Positions 6,855 to 12,543 of a stretch of DNA of 17,088 nucleotides are shown here, piece after piece. A program made the position numbers and the translations under genes. The DNA lies in the NCBI GenBank assembly GCA_934101495.1, contig CAKORG010000021.1, positions 1 through 17,088 of the forward strand, read 5' to 3'. The stretch comes from an uncultured Bacilli bacterium (GTDB lineage Bacteria; Bacillota_I; Bacilli_A; RF39; UBA660). Position 1 is the first letter of the stretch; each line of letters starts with the position of its first letter. The notes below the pieces were generated by a model. It was not told where the DNA came from and ran no database searches. It was given only the letters and a program-made list of their open reading frames with translations.

Positions 6855-7748
6855 ATGAAATATTTAATTAATGCATTTTGGGGATTTTGTATGGCACTTG
6901 CTGATAGTGTTCCAGGTGTAAGTGGAGGAACTATTGCATTTATTATGGGTTTTTATGATAAATTTATAAATTCTTTGAATGATGTGTTTTATGGAGATTT
7001 TGCTAAAAAGAAGAGTGCTCTTTGGTTTTTATTTAAACTTGGTACTGGTTGGATTGTAGGTATGGGACTTGCAACTTTAGTTCTTACAAGTTTATTTGAA
7101 AGTAAAATATATGCAGTTAGTTCATTATTCTTAGGTTTTATTATATTTTCAATACCTTTGATTATAAAGGAAGAAAAAGAAAATTTAAAAGGAAAATATA
7201 AAAATATTATTTTTTCTATAATTGGAATATTAGTAGTTTCTTTAATTACTTATTTTAATCCAATGACTGGTGGTTCTGGTGTTAATATTGCAAATTTGAA
7301 TTTTGGACTTGTTTTATATATATTAGTTGCTGGTATGATTGCTATTAGTGCAATGGTTTTGCCTGGTATATCAGGTTCAACTTTATTACTTATTTTTGGA
7401 CTTTATATTCCAATTATTAATGGTATTAAAGAATTTTTACATTTTAATTTTACTTATTTTCCTGCACTTTTTTGTTTTGGTATTGGGATTTTACTTGGTA
7501 TTGCTTTAGTTATCAAGTTAATTAAATATGCTTTAGATAAACATCGTAGTGCTACAGTGTATTTAATTATTGGTTTAATGATTGGTTCATTATATGCTAT
7601 TGTTATGGGACCAACTACTTTGGAAGTTCCTAGGGATGCTTTAAGTTTTGATACATTTAGTATTTTATTCTTTATAATTGGTGGTCTCGTTATAATGGGA
7701 CTTGAAAAAGTTAAGAAAATATTAGAAAAGAAACATATTGAAGGTTAA
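6855..7748 (+). CDS. popT: DUF368 undecaprenyl phosphate transporter (PopT family)
   Basis: This 297-residue polytopic membrane protein has the DUF368 hallmark ADSVPGVSGGTIAFIMGFYD (16-35) and a second, related motif AMVLPGISGSTLLLIFGLY near 166-184. The pair indicates the internal duplication of the family. DUF368 proteins are known to return undecaprenyl phosphate across the membrane for reuse in wall synthesis. Hydrophobic segments span most of the length, with a short basic stretch (KEEKENLKGKYK) between them. It is first in an operon with a PAP2 phosphatase 4 bases on and a lipid kinase, which supports a carrier-lipid role. The symbol rests on the family assignment. Confidence 0.85.
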   Translation: MKYLINAFWGFCMALADSVPGVSGGTIAFIMGFYDKFINSLNDVFYGDFAKKKSALWFLFKLGTGWIVGMGLATLVLTSLFESKIYAVSSLFLGFIIFSIPLIIKEEKENLKGKYKNIIFSIIGILVVSLITYFNPMTGGSGVNIANLNFGLVLYILVAGMIAISAMVLPGISGSTLLLIFGLYIPIINGIKEFLHFNFTYFPALFCFGIGILLGIALVIKLIKYALDKHRSATVYLIIGLMIGSLYAIVMGPTTLEVPRDALSFDTFSILFFIIGGLVIMGLEKVKKILEKKHIEG

Positions 7749-7752
7749 GTTT

Positions 7753-8364
7753 ATGAAGAAGTTTAGAATATTTATTGTTTGTTTATGTTTAGCATTATTT
7801 AGTGTAATTTTATTTAATGTTTGTAAATATGGTGTTTTAGATATTGATAATAATGTATATAATTTTATATCTAAAAATATTATGAATGATACTCTTTCAT
7901 CAATATTTAAAGTTGTCACTCATTTAGGTGGTGTAGCATTTATAGTTTTACTTGGAGTTTTATGTTTTATGTTTTGTAAGAGAAATAGATGGTTCATTAC
8001 TTTTGATTTAGTTGGGTGCACGATTATTAATCAAACTATAAAACATATTGTTAGAAGGCCTAGACCTAATGTACTTAGATTAGTAGAAGAAAGTGGTTAT
8101 AGTTTTCCTTCTGGTCATTCTATGATTAGTGTAGCTTTTTATGGTTTAGTAATTTATCTTGTTTATAAAAATGTTAAAAATAAATATTTGAAATGGACTT
8201 TAATTACGTTATTAAGTTTACTTATTTTAACAATTGGTTTTAGTAGAATCTATGTTGGTGTTCATTATTTTACTGATGTTGTTGGTGGTTATCTTTTAGC
8301 CCTTGCATATTTAATTGTTTATATTTACATATATAATAAAAAGGTGATAAAAAATGAAAAGTAA
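7753..8364 (+). CDS. PAP2 phosphatase, likely undecaprenyl pyrophosphate phosphatase
   Basis: A membrane PAP2 enzyme with the complete three-part phosphatase signature: KHIVRRPRP (97-105, K-x6-RP), PSGHS (119-123) and SRIYVGVHYFTD (164-175, SR-x5-H-x3-D). The N-terminus (FRIFIVCLCLALFSVILF) is the first membrane segment. I chose ATG 7753, preceded by GAAGG, over TTG 7738 inside the previous gene. In BcrC-type proteins this signature dephosphorylates undecaprenyl pyrophosphate to the monophosphate; lipid phosphate substrates such as phosphatidylglycerophosphate are also possible. Placement between popT and a DgkA/UdpK kinase favours the undecaprenyl role. The end overlaps the kinase start by 11 bases, suggesting coupled translation. 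Confidence 0.85.
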   Translation: MKKFRIFIVCLCLALFSVILFNVCKYGVLDIDNNVYNFISKNIMNDTLSSIFKVVTHLGGVAFIVLLGVLCFMFCKRNRWFITFDLVGCTIINQTIKHIVRRPRPNVLRLVEESGYSFPSGHSMISVAFYGLVIYLVYKNVKNKYLKWTLITLLSLLILTIGFSRIYVGVHYFTDVVGGYLLALAYLIVYIYIYNKKVIKNEK

Positions 8365-8716
8365 TAGTTTAATAAGTAGTTTCGGATATGCTATAGAAGG
8401 AATAAAAAAGGCTTTTAAGACTGAAAGAAATTTAAAAATACATACTTTAGCTATGGTTTTAGTGGTTATTTTGGGATTTGTTCTTAAATTAGCTGTATGG
8501 GAATGGGTAACATGTATTATACTTTTTGCATTAGTAATTGGGGCAGAGTTATTGAATACATCTATTGAAGAAGTAGTTAATTTATTATCTCCGGAGATAA
8601 GGGTGCATGCTAAATATGCTAAAGATATTGCTGCTGGGGCTGTTTTAGTATTTGCTGCCTCATCAACAGTTGTAGGAGTTATAATATTTTTACCAAAAAT
8701 TATTAATTTATTGTAA
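8354..8716 (+). CDS. DgkA-family undecaprenol/diacylglycerol kinase
   Basis: This 120-residue integral membrane kinase has the compact DgkA fold: an N-terminal amphipathic part (GYAIEGIKKAFKTERNLKIH), three hydrophobic helices, and the signature AELLNTSIEEVVNLLSP followed by HAKYAKDIAAGAVL. Gram-positive members phosphorylate undecaprenol to the monophosphate (UdpK) rather than diacylglycerol; that specificity is inferred from lineage and operon. AAGGTGAT precedes the start, and the gene overlaps the PAP2 gene. With popT and the phosphatase it forms a three-gene set that could supply undecaprenyl phosphate by salvage, recycling and phosphorylation. A strong terminator follows. Confidence 0.88.
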   Translation: MKSNSLISSFGYAIEGIKKAFKTERNLKIHTLAMVLVVILGFVLKLAVWEWVTCIILFALVIGAELLNTSIEEVVNLLSPEIRVHAKYAKDIAAGAVLVFAASSTVVGVIIFLPKIINLL

Positions 8717-8725
8717 AATTTTTTT

Positions 8726-8752
8726 GAAAGTGTTGTTACTTTCTTTTTTTTT
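8726..8752 (+). terminator. Terminator of the popT operon
   Basis: GAAAGT (8726-8731) pairs with ACTTTC (8738-8743) around a 6-base loop, followed by nine T. Confidence 0.88.
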
Positions 8753-8792
8753 ATATAATAAGAAAGTCATCCAATTTTTGCAAAATTAAATC

Positions 8793-8821
8793 TTGATGTA
8801 TGGCCAAACGTATAGTATAAT
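8793..8821 (+). promoter_or_regulatory. Promoter before the broken short gene
   Basis: TTGATG (8793-8798), a 17-base spacer and TATAAT (8816-8821). It may now drive the CYTH gene at 9047 through the remnant. Confidence 0.6.
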
Positions 8822-8833
8822 TATATTATCTAA

Positions 8834-8997
8834 GGTGCCTATAAAAGGGGAGATTCTAGTGAAGTAACATATGAATTTGAAGATATATGACATGGAATGA
8901 TTGGATAGAAAGTGATTATGTAGGTGTTTTATTTTCTATTAGTACCTGTTTTGGTAATACAGAATGTACTAAAACGATTACGAAAGAAACTGTATGA
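8834..8997 (+). pseudogene. Broken fragment of an unrecognised gene
   Basis: From 8834 one frame reads GDSSEVTYEFED, then stops at TGA 8888. From 8887 another frame reads MTWNDWIESDYVG and LFSISTCFGNTECTKTITK to TGA 8995-8997. Removing one AT from GATATATG at 8882-8889 would join them as EFEDMTWNDW, so a dinucleotide duplication is the simplest explanation. The family is not recognised; the Thr/Cys-rich tail resembles an exported protein. A 36-residue gene starting at 8887 is possible but lacks a ribosome binding site. The rest of 8753-9046 holds the promoter and nothing else I can identify. Confidence 0.35.
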
Positions 8998-9046
8998 GAT
9001 AATAAAAATGGTTCGTCAAAAAATAAATATATAATTAGGAGTAAAA

Positions 9047-9613
9047 ATGAAAGAAATAGAAGTTTTAGTTGAATTATATGATGATATTTCAAGTATAAAA
9101 AATAAATTTAAAAACTTTGAATATAAAGGATTGAAAAATACAATAGATGAGTATTATTATGATCCTAAAAGAGATACTTTAAAGCCTGATAAAAATAATC
9201 AACTTAGTCATTGTTTAAGGTTAAGAAGTAAAAATGGTGAGTGTTTTATCACTTATAAAGATGATGTTTTTGATAATGATGTGTGGTTATACTCAAATGA
9301 ATATGAAACCAAAATTGAATCAATTGACATGGTAAAAGAAATATTTAATAAGTTGGGATTAATAAAATTTATTGAAATAAATAATAACAAGGAAACTTAT
9401 ATTTTTAATAATTATGAAATAGTAATTGAAGATGTTAAAGATTTAGGATTGTTTATGGAAGTGGAATATTGTACGAATGATGATGTCGATGCCAAGTTAG
9501 TTAAAAAAGAAATTCAAAATTTTATTGATAGTTTAGAATTGAATGTTTCTAGAGAACTAAATATGGGTAAGCCAGAAATGTATATGAAAAAGCATAATAT
9601 ACAAATAGTGTAA
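9047..9613 (+). CDS. CYTH-domain protein (CyaB/ThTPase-like)
   Basis: This 188-residue protein has the CYTH tunnel-fold pattern: acidic EIEVLVEL at the N-terminus, YYD (37-39), LRLRSKNGECFITYKD, SNEYETKIES, EIVIEDVKDLGLFMEVEY and a C-terminal GKPEMYMKKHN. Members hydrolyse or cyclise nucleotide and other organic triphosphates (class IV adenylate cyclase, thiamine triphosphatase, tripolyphosphatase). The usual ExExK reads E-I-E-V-L here, so the lysine of the first strand is absent, although other basic and acidic tunnel residues are kept. Activity is therefore uncertain. AGGAG lies 7 bases before ATG; there is a TATAAT at ~9031, so it may have its own weak promoter. It stands alone. Confidence 0.75.
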   Translation: MKEIEVLVELYDDISSIKNKFKNFEYKGLKNTIDEYYYDPKRDTLKPDKNNQLSHCLRLRSKNGECFITYKDDVFDNDVWLYSNEYETKIESIDMVKEIFNKLGLIKFIEINNNKETYIFNNYEIVIEDVKDLGLFMEVEYCTNDDVDAKLVKKEIQNFIDSLELNVSRELNMGKPEMYMKKHNIQIV

Positions 9614-9624
9614 TAATGTTGAAG

Positions 9625-9650
9625 AAGTGTTGGTACGTGATACTTTTTTC
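9625..9650 (+). terminator. Terminator of the CYTH gene
   Basis: AAGTGTT (9625-9631) pairs with GATACTT (9639-9645) with two wobbles, followed by a T tract. Confidence 0.55.
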
Positions 9651-9736
9651 TTTTGTTGAAAAAATTTACTAAACTGCACAATAAAATGTCGATATATGTT
9701 AAAACATATTATGCATGAATATTTATTCTTTTGTGT

Positions 9737-9765
9737 AAAAGAAAAGCGTTACTGTTAGGTAACAC
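9737..9765 (-). terminator. uvrB terminator
   Basis: On the minus strand GTGTTAC and GTAACGC (9759-9765 with 9746-9752) form a 7-bp stem with one wobble around a 6-base loop, followed by TTTTCTTTT. It lies ~65 bases past the uvrB stop. Confidence 0.65.
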
Positions 9766-9829
9766 AAATACTTAAACTTAGTAAGAAAATGAGTTTAATT
9801 TCAATAATTATTTTGTTAGTTTAACCTTA

Positions 9830-11770
9830 TTACATACCCTTTAGTTCAAAGTAAATATCTCTTAGTTCCATTGCTCTTTCAAAATCCATAGCTGCTGCTG
9901 CTTCACGCATTTCTTTTTCAATTTGTTCAATTTGCAATGTTTTTTCTTTTTTAGATAGTTTTGGCTTTTTGCCAGTTACTTCATTTGTTACAACTTCTTT
10001 GATATCTTTAATAATTGTTTTTGGTGTTATACCATGAACTTTATTATATTCTTCTTGGATAGCACGTCTTCTTTGAGTTTCTGTAATTGCTTCTTTCATA
10101 GAATCACTATATGTATCTGCATACATAATGACTTTACCATTTTCATTACGAGCAGCTCTTCCAATAGTTTGAATTAAACTACGTGTACTTCTTAAGAAGC
10201 CTTGTTTATCAGCATCTAATATGCATATTAAACTTACTTCTGGTATATCTAAGCCTTCACGTAAAAGGTTAATACCCACGATGCAATCATAAACACCACT
10301 TCGTAAGTCATGTATAATTTTAAGTCTTTCAAGGGTTTTAACTTCACTATGTAAGTATGCAACTTTGATGTTCATTTCTTTTAAATAATTTGTTAGTTCT
10401 TCACTCATTCGAATTGTTAGTGTAGTTATTAGAACTCTTTCATTTTTCTTAATTCTATCATTTATTTCACTTATTATATCATCAATTTGACCTTCAGATT
10501 TACGGACTTCAATAATTGGGTCAAGTAATCCAGTTGGTCTAATGATTTGTTCTACAAATTTGTTGTTTGTTTTTTCGAGTTCATAATCTCCAGGTGTTGC
10601 TGAAACATAAATTGCTTGGTTAATTTTGTTTTCAAATTCTTCAAATTTAAGTGGTCTATTATCTAAAGCACTTGGAAGTCTAAAACCATAATCCACTAAA
10701 GTTTGTTTACGCATTCTATCACCATTATACATGGCTCTTACTTGAGGCAAAGTAACGTGGGACTCATCCACTACAAGTAAAAAATCTTTCGGAAAGAAAT
10801 CTATTAAACATGATGGGGTTTCTCCGGGACCTCTTAAGGCTAAGTGCCTTGAATAGTTTTCAACATCATTACAAAATCCAGTTTCTCTTAGCATTTCTAA
10901 ATCATAATTAGTTCTTTCACGTAGTCTTTGTTCTTCAATTAGTTTATTTTCACTTTTTAATTCTTCAAGTCTATCTTTTAGTTCTGCTTCAATTCTATTA
11001 CATGCTTCATCTAATTTTTCTTTACTTGTAACAAAGTGAGATGCTGGTGATACAGTAACTGATTTTTTGCTTTGTGATACAACACCAGTAAGTGGGTCAA
11101 ATGTACAAATTTCTGCTACTATGTCATCTTCTAAGATAATTCTAACACCATTTACTTTTTCATTAACAGGAATAATATCTATGTTGTTTCCTCGAGCTCT
11201 AAATGTTCCACGATGAAAGTCTAAATCATTTCTTTCATATGTCATATCAACCAGTCTATTTAGTATTTTTCCTCTAGATATTTTGTCACCAACAGTTAGT
11301 ATTAACATATTTTTTTCATATTCTTCTTTTTCACCAATACCATAAATACATGATACTGATGCAACTACTATAACATCTTTATAATTAATTAAAGCACTTG
11401 TTGCAGCATGCCTTAGTTCATCAATTTCATCATTTATTGATGAGTCTTTTTCAATATAGGTATCACTACTTGGTACATAGGCTTCTGGTTGATAATAATC
11501 GTAGTACGAAACAAAATATTCTACATGATTATTTGGAAAAAATTCTTTTAATTCTGCGTAAAGTTGTCCAGCTAAAGTTTTGTTGTGGGCTAAAACTAGA
11601 GTAGGTTTGTTAGTTTCAGCTATAACATTTGCTATGGTAAAAGTTTTACCTGTACCTGTTGCTCCTAATAATACTTGCTCTTTTTTACCTTCATTTATAC
11701 CGTCTACTAATTTTTTAATAGCCTCAGGTTGATCACCACTAGGTTTATATTTACTTATAAGTTCAAACAT
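9830..11770 (-). CDS. uvrB: UvrABC system protein B
   Basis: UvrB is the damage-verifying helicase-like subunit of nucleotide excision repair: it is loaded by UvrA, opens the helix at lesions and recruits UvrC. The 646 residues show Walker A GATGTGKT (36-43), the beta-hairpin YYDYYQPEAYVP (89-100) that inserts at the lesion, DESH (335-338), helicase motif VI QTIGRAARN, and a C-terminal UVR domain (EKEMREAAAAMDFERAMELRD) that contacts UvrC. Length and motifs are canonical. The start ATG has GGAGAT upstream. No uvrA or uvrC lies alongside; the gene has its own promoter and terminator. A LexA-box-like sequence overlaps the promoter, consistent with the SOS control of uvrB known in Bacillus. Confidence 0.98.
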   Translation of the reverse strand: MFELISKYKPSGDQPEAIKKLVDGINEGKKEQVLLGATGTGKTFTIANVIAETNKPTLVLAHNKTLAGQLYAELKEFFPNNHVEYFVSYYDYYQPEAYVPSSDTYIEKDSSINDEIDELRHAATSALINYKDVIVVASVSCIYGIGEKEEYEKNMLILTVGDKISRGKILNRLVDMTYERNDLDFHRGTFRARGNNIDIIPVNEKVNGVRIILEDDIVAEICTFDPLTGVVSQSKKSVTVSPASHFVTSKEKLDEACNRIEAELKDRLEELKSENKLIEEQRLRERTNYDLEMLRETGFCNDVENYSRHLALRGPGETPSCLIDFFPKDFLLVVDESHVTLPQVRAMYNGDRMRKQTLVDYGFRLPSALDNRPLKFEEFENKINQAIYVSATPGDYELEKTNNKFVEQIIRPTGLLDPIIEVRKSEGQIDDIISEINDRIKKNERVLITTLTIRMSEELTNYLKEMNIKVAYLHSEVKTLERLKIIHDLRSGVYDCIVGINLLREGLDIPEVSLICILDADKQGFLRSTRSLIQTIGRAARNENGKVIMYADTYSDSMKEAITETQRRRAIQEEYNKVHGITPKTIIKDIKEVVTNEVTGKKPKLSKKEKTLQIEQIEKEMREAAAAMDFERAMELRDIYFELKGM

Positions 11771-11823
11771 TCTTTCATCTCCAATCTGTTTTTATATTTA
11801 TAATATTTTCAAGTCACATACAT

Positions 11824-11852
11824 ATTATACTAGACAAATGCTTGTTCGTCAA
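11824..11852 (-). promoter_or_regulatory. uvrB promoter with probable LexA box
   Basis: Minus strand: TTGACG (11847-11852), a 17-base spacer, TATAAT (11824-11829). Within it CGAACAAGCATTTG (11835-11848) matches 12 of 14 positions of the Bacillus SOS box CGAACRNRYGTTYC. Repressor bound here would cover the -35 and spacer. Confidence 0.65.
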
Positions 11853-11858
11853 TCTGAA

Positions 11859-11964
11859 AATAAAAACACCCAATTAAGCTTGATTTGGCAAAACCTATTA
11901 GGTTAACACTCAACATGCAAAAATTGAACGTTTCCTTTTTTTTATATGCAAATTTTCTTTGCTA
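11859..11964 (-). ncRNA. Orphan antisense-type small RNA, module copy 3
   Basis: Predicted RNA of ~105 nucleotides from the promoter at 11970-11998, nearly the same as that at 12306-12417. It shares a short GCAAA/TTTGC 5' hairpin, GGAAACGTTCAATTTTTGC and GAGTGTTAACCTA. The terminator stem (11869-11888) has two mismatches but is followed by TGTTTTTATT on its strand. No peptide frame, leader or plus-strand promoter accompanies it; the space that would hold them is the uvrB promoter. It may be a leftover or a trans-acting antitoxin copy. Confidence 0.5.
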
Positions 11965-11969
11965 AATAC

Positions 11970-11998
11970 CTGATACCATATAATAGTGTTATTGTCAA
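11970..11998 (-). promoter_or_regulatory. Promoter of copy 3 small RNA
   Basis: Minus strand: TTGACA (11993-11998), a 17-base spacer, TATCAG (11970-11975). It is the same layout as copy 4 but with a weaker -10. Confidence 0.5.
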
Positions 11999-12119
11999 AT
12001 TTTTGATACAATGTGTAGCTTATATTGGCTTTGAAATTAATATAAGTTACGTATTGTTTTGCGTAAACAAGTTCGTACAACAAATTAAATAAAAATATTT
12101 AAAAATATACAATTATATC

Positions 12120-12148
12120 TTGGAATATTTAAGCAACTATGATATACT
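12120..12148 (+). promoter_or_regulatory. Promoter of the small peptide mRNA, copy 4
   Basis: TTGGAA (12120-12125), a 17-base spacer and TATACT (12143-12148) with extended TGA. The mRNA would start near 12155, giving a ~68-base leader beginning with GGAAACAATTCAATTG (12157-12172). Confidence 0.65.
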
Positions 12149-12222
12149 TTATTTATGGAAACAATTCAATTGTTGGGTGTTAACCTTCTTTTATAAATCT
12201 TTTTATGAGGGGAGGAATAATT

Positions 12223-12333
12223 ATGAAATTTAAGACATTTTTTATAAAATTATTAGATAGATTAATTGTTATAATTATATTAGCGGTAATAATGCTTCTG
12301 ATATTAAAAATAAAAATACCCAATCAAGCTTGA
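12223..12333 (+). CDS. 36-residue hydrophobic peptide, probable type I toxin
   Basis: The frame starts at ATG 12223 behind a very strong GAGGGGAGGA site and ends at TGA 12331-12333. The N-terminus is basic (MKFKTFFIKLLDR), residues ~14-29 form one uninterrupted hydrophobic helix (LIVIIILAVIMLLILK), and the tail is KIKIPNQA. A membrane-active small peptide with positive ends is the usual form of type I toxins (Fst, TxpA, BsrG, Ldr classes), but I see no direct identity to any of these. The last codons and the stop lie inside the terminator palindrome of a convergent antisense RNA. It has its own promoter and a leader able to pair with the mRNA 3' region. Toxicity is inferred from size, hydropathy and locus structure. 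Confidence 0.65.
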   Translation: MKFKTFFIKLLDRLIVIIILAVIMLLILKIKIPNQA

Positions 12334-12340
12334 TTGGGTA
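12317..12340 (-). terminator. Terminator of the copy 4 antisense RNA
   Basis: A perfect 24-base palindrome (TACCCAATCAAG and its complement). On the minus strand it is followed by TTTTTATTTTT; on the plus strand no T tract follows, so it acts mainly on the antisense RNA. Confidence 0.85.
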
Positions 12341-12355
12341 AACCATTCATAGGTT

Positions 12356-12396
12356 AACACTCAACATGCAAAAATTGAATGTTTCCTTCTTTTATT
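12356..12396 (+). terminator. Possible terminator of the peptide mRNA
   Basis: AACACTCAA (12356-12364) pairs 8 of 9 with TTGAATGTT (12375-12383), followed by TCCTTCTTTTATTAT. It would end the peptide mRNA ~65 bases past its stop, leaving ~90 bases of overlap with the antisense RNA. Confidence 0.45.
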
Positions 12397-12422
12397 ATAT
12401 GCAAATTGTCTTTGCTAAATAC

Positions 12423-12451
12423 ATAATACCATACAATAATATTATTGTCAA
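12423..12451 (-). promoter_or_regulatory. Promoter of the copy 4 antisense RNA
   Basis: Minus strand: TTGACA (12446-12451), a 17-base spacer, TATTAT (12423-12428), with TG one base before the -10. It is close to consensus and stronger than the peptide promoter, as expected for an antitoxin RNA. Confidence 0.75.
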
Positions 12452-12508
12452 ATTTTTGATGCAATATGTAGCTTATATAAATTTGCTATTTAAAAATAAG
12501 AAAATTTG

Positions 12509-12517
12509 TGATAAAAT
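12509..12517 (+). promoter_or_regulatory. Extended -10 for the pyrophosphatase gene
   Basis: TGATAAAAT lies 27 bases before ATG 12544, with GTGAGGTTG as ribosome binding site. No clear -35 is seen. Confidence 0.45.
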
Positions 12518-12543
12518 CTTAATATAAAAGTGAGGTTGTTAAA

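Larger units (their letters stand above)
11859..12020 (+). repeat. Direct repeat, left copy
   Basis: About 160 bases with high identity (estimated by eye above 80%) to 12302-12477 in the same orientation. It covers the small RNA gene, its promoter and upstream TTTTTGAT...TGTAGCTTATAT. Conserved blocks include AGGTTAACACTCAACATGC and TATTGTCAAATTTTTGAT. Together with the right copy this indicates local duplication of the module. Confidence 0.75.
12306..12417 (-). ncRNA. Antisense small RNA, probable antitoxin, copy 4
   Basis: Predicted RNA of ~110 nucleotides on the minus strand, starting about 7 bases past the -10 at 12423-12428. It begins with a GCAAA/TTTGC hairpin, carries GGAAACATTCAATTTTTGC and GTTGAGTGTTAACCTA, and ends at the palindrome 12317-12340 followed by TTTTTATTTTT. 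It is fully complementary to the 3' end of the peptide gene and its 3' untranslated region, as in 3'-overlapping type I systems such as txpA/RatA or bsrG/SR4. Three further copies of this RNA type lie in the window. Confidence 0.65.
12302..12477 (+). repeat. Direct repeat, right copy
   Basis: Partner of 11859-12020, ~440 bases away. This copy keeps the perfect terminator palindrome and the consensus -10, so it is the better preserved of the two. Confidence 0.75.

Noticed and set aside
7738..7752. TTG 7738 as the PAP2 start
   Set aside because: ATG 7753 has a GAAGG site upstream and begins right before the membrane segment, the usual PAP2 layout.
9746..9765. Fifth copy of the small-RNA motif (GTGTTACCT near uvrB end)
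   Set aside because: Only the short GTGTTACCTA block matches; no GGAAAC block or antisense promoter is visible, and the hairpin is explained as the uvrB terminator.
12317..12340. Insertion-sequence end or operator palindrome
   Set aside because: The position at the 3' end of the predicted antisense RNA, followed by a U-rich tract on that strand, fits an intrinsic terminator; no transposase or target duplication is present.
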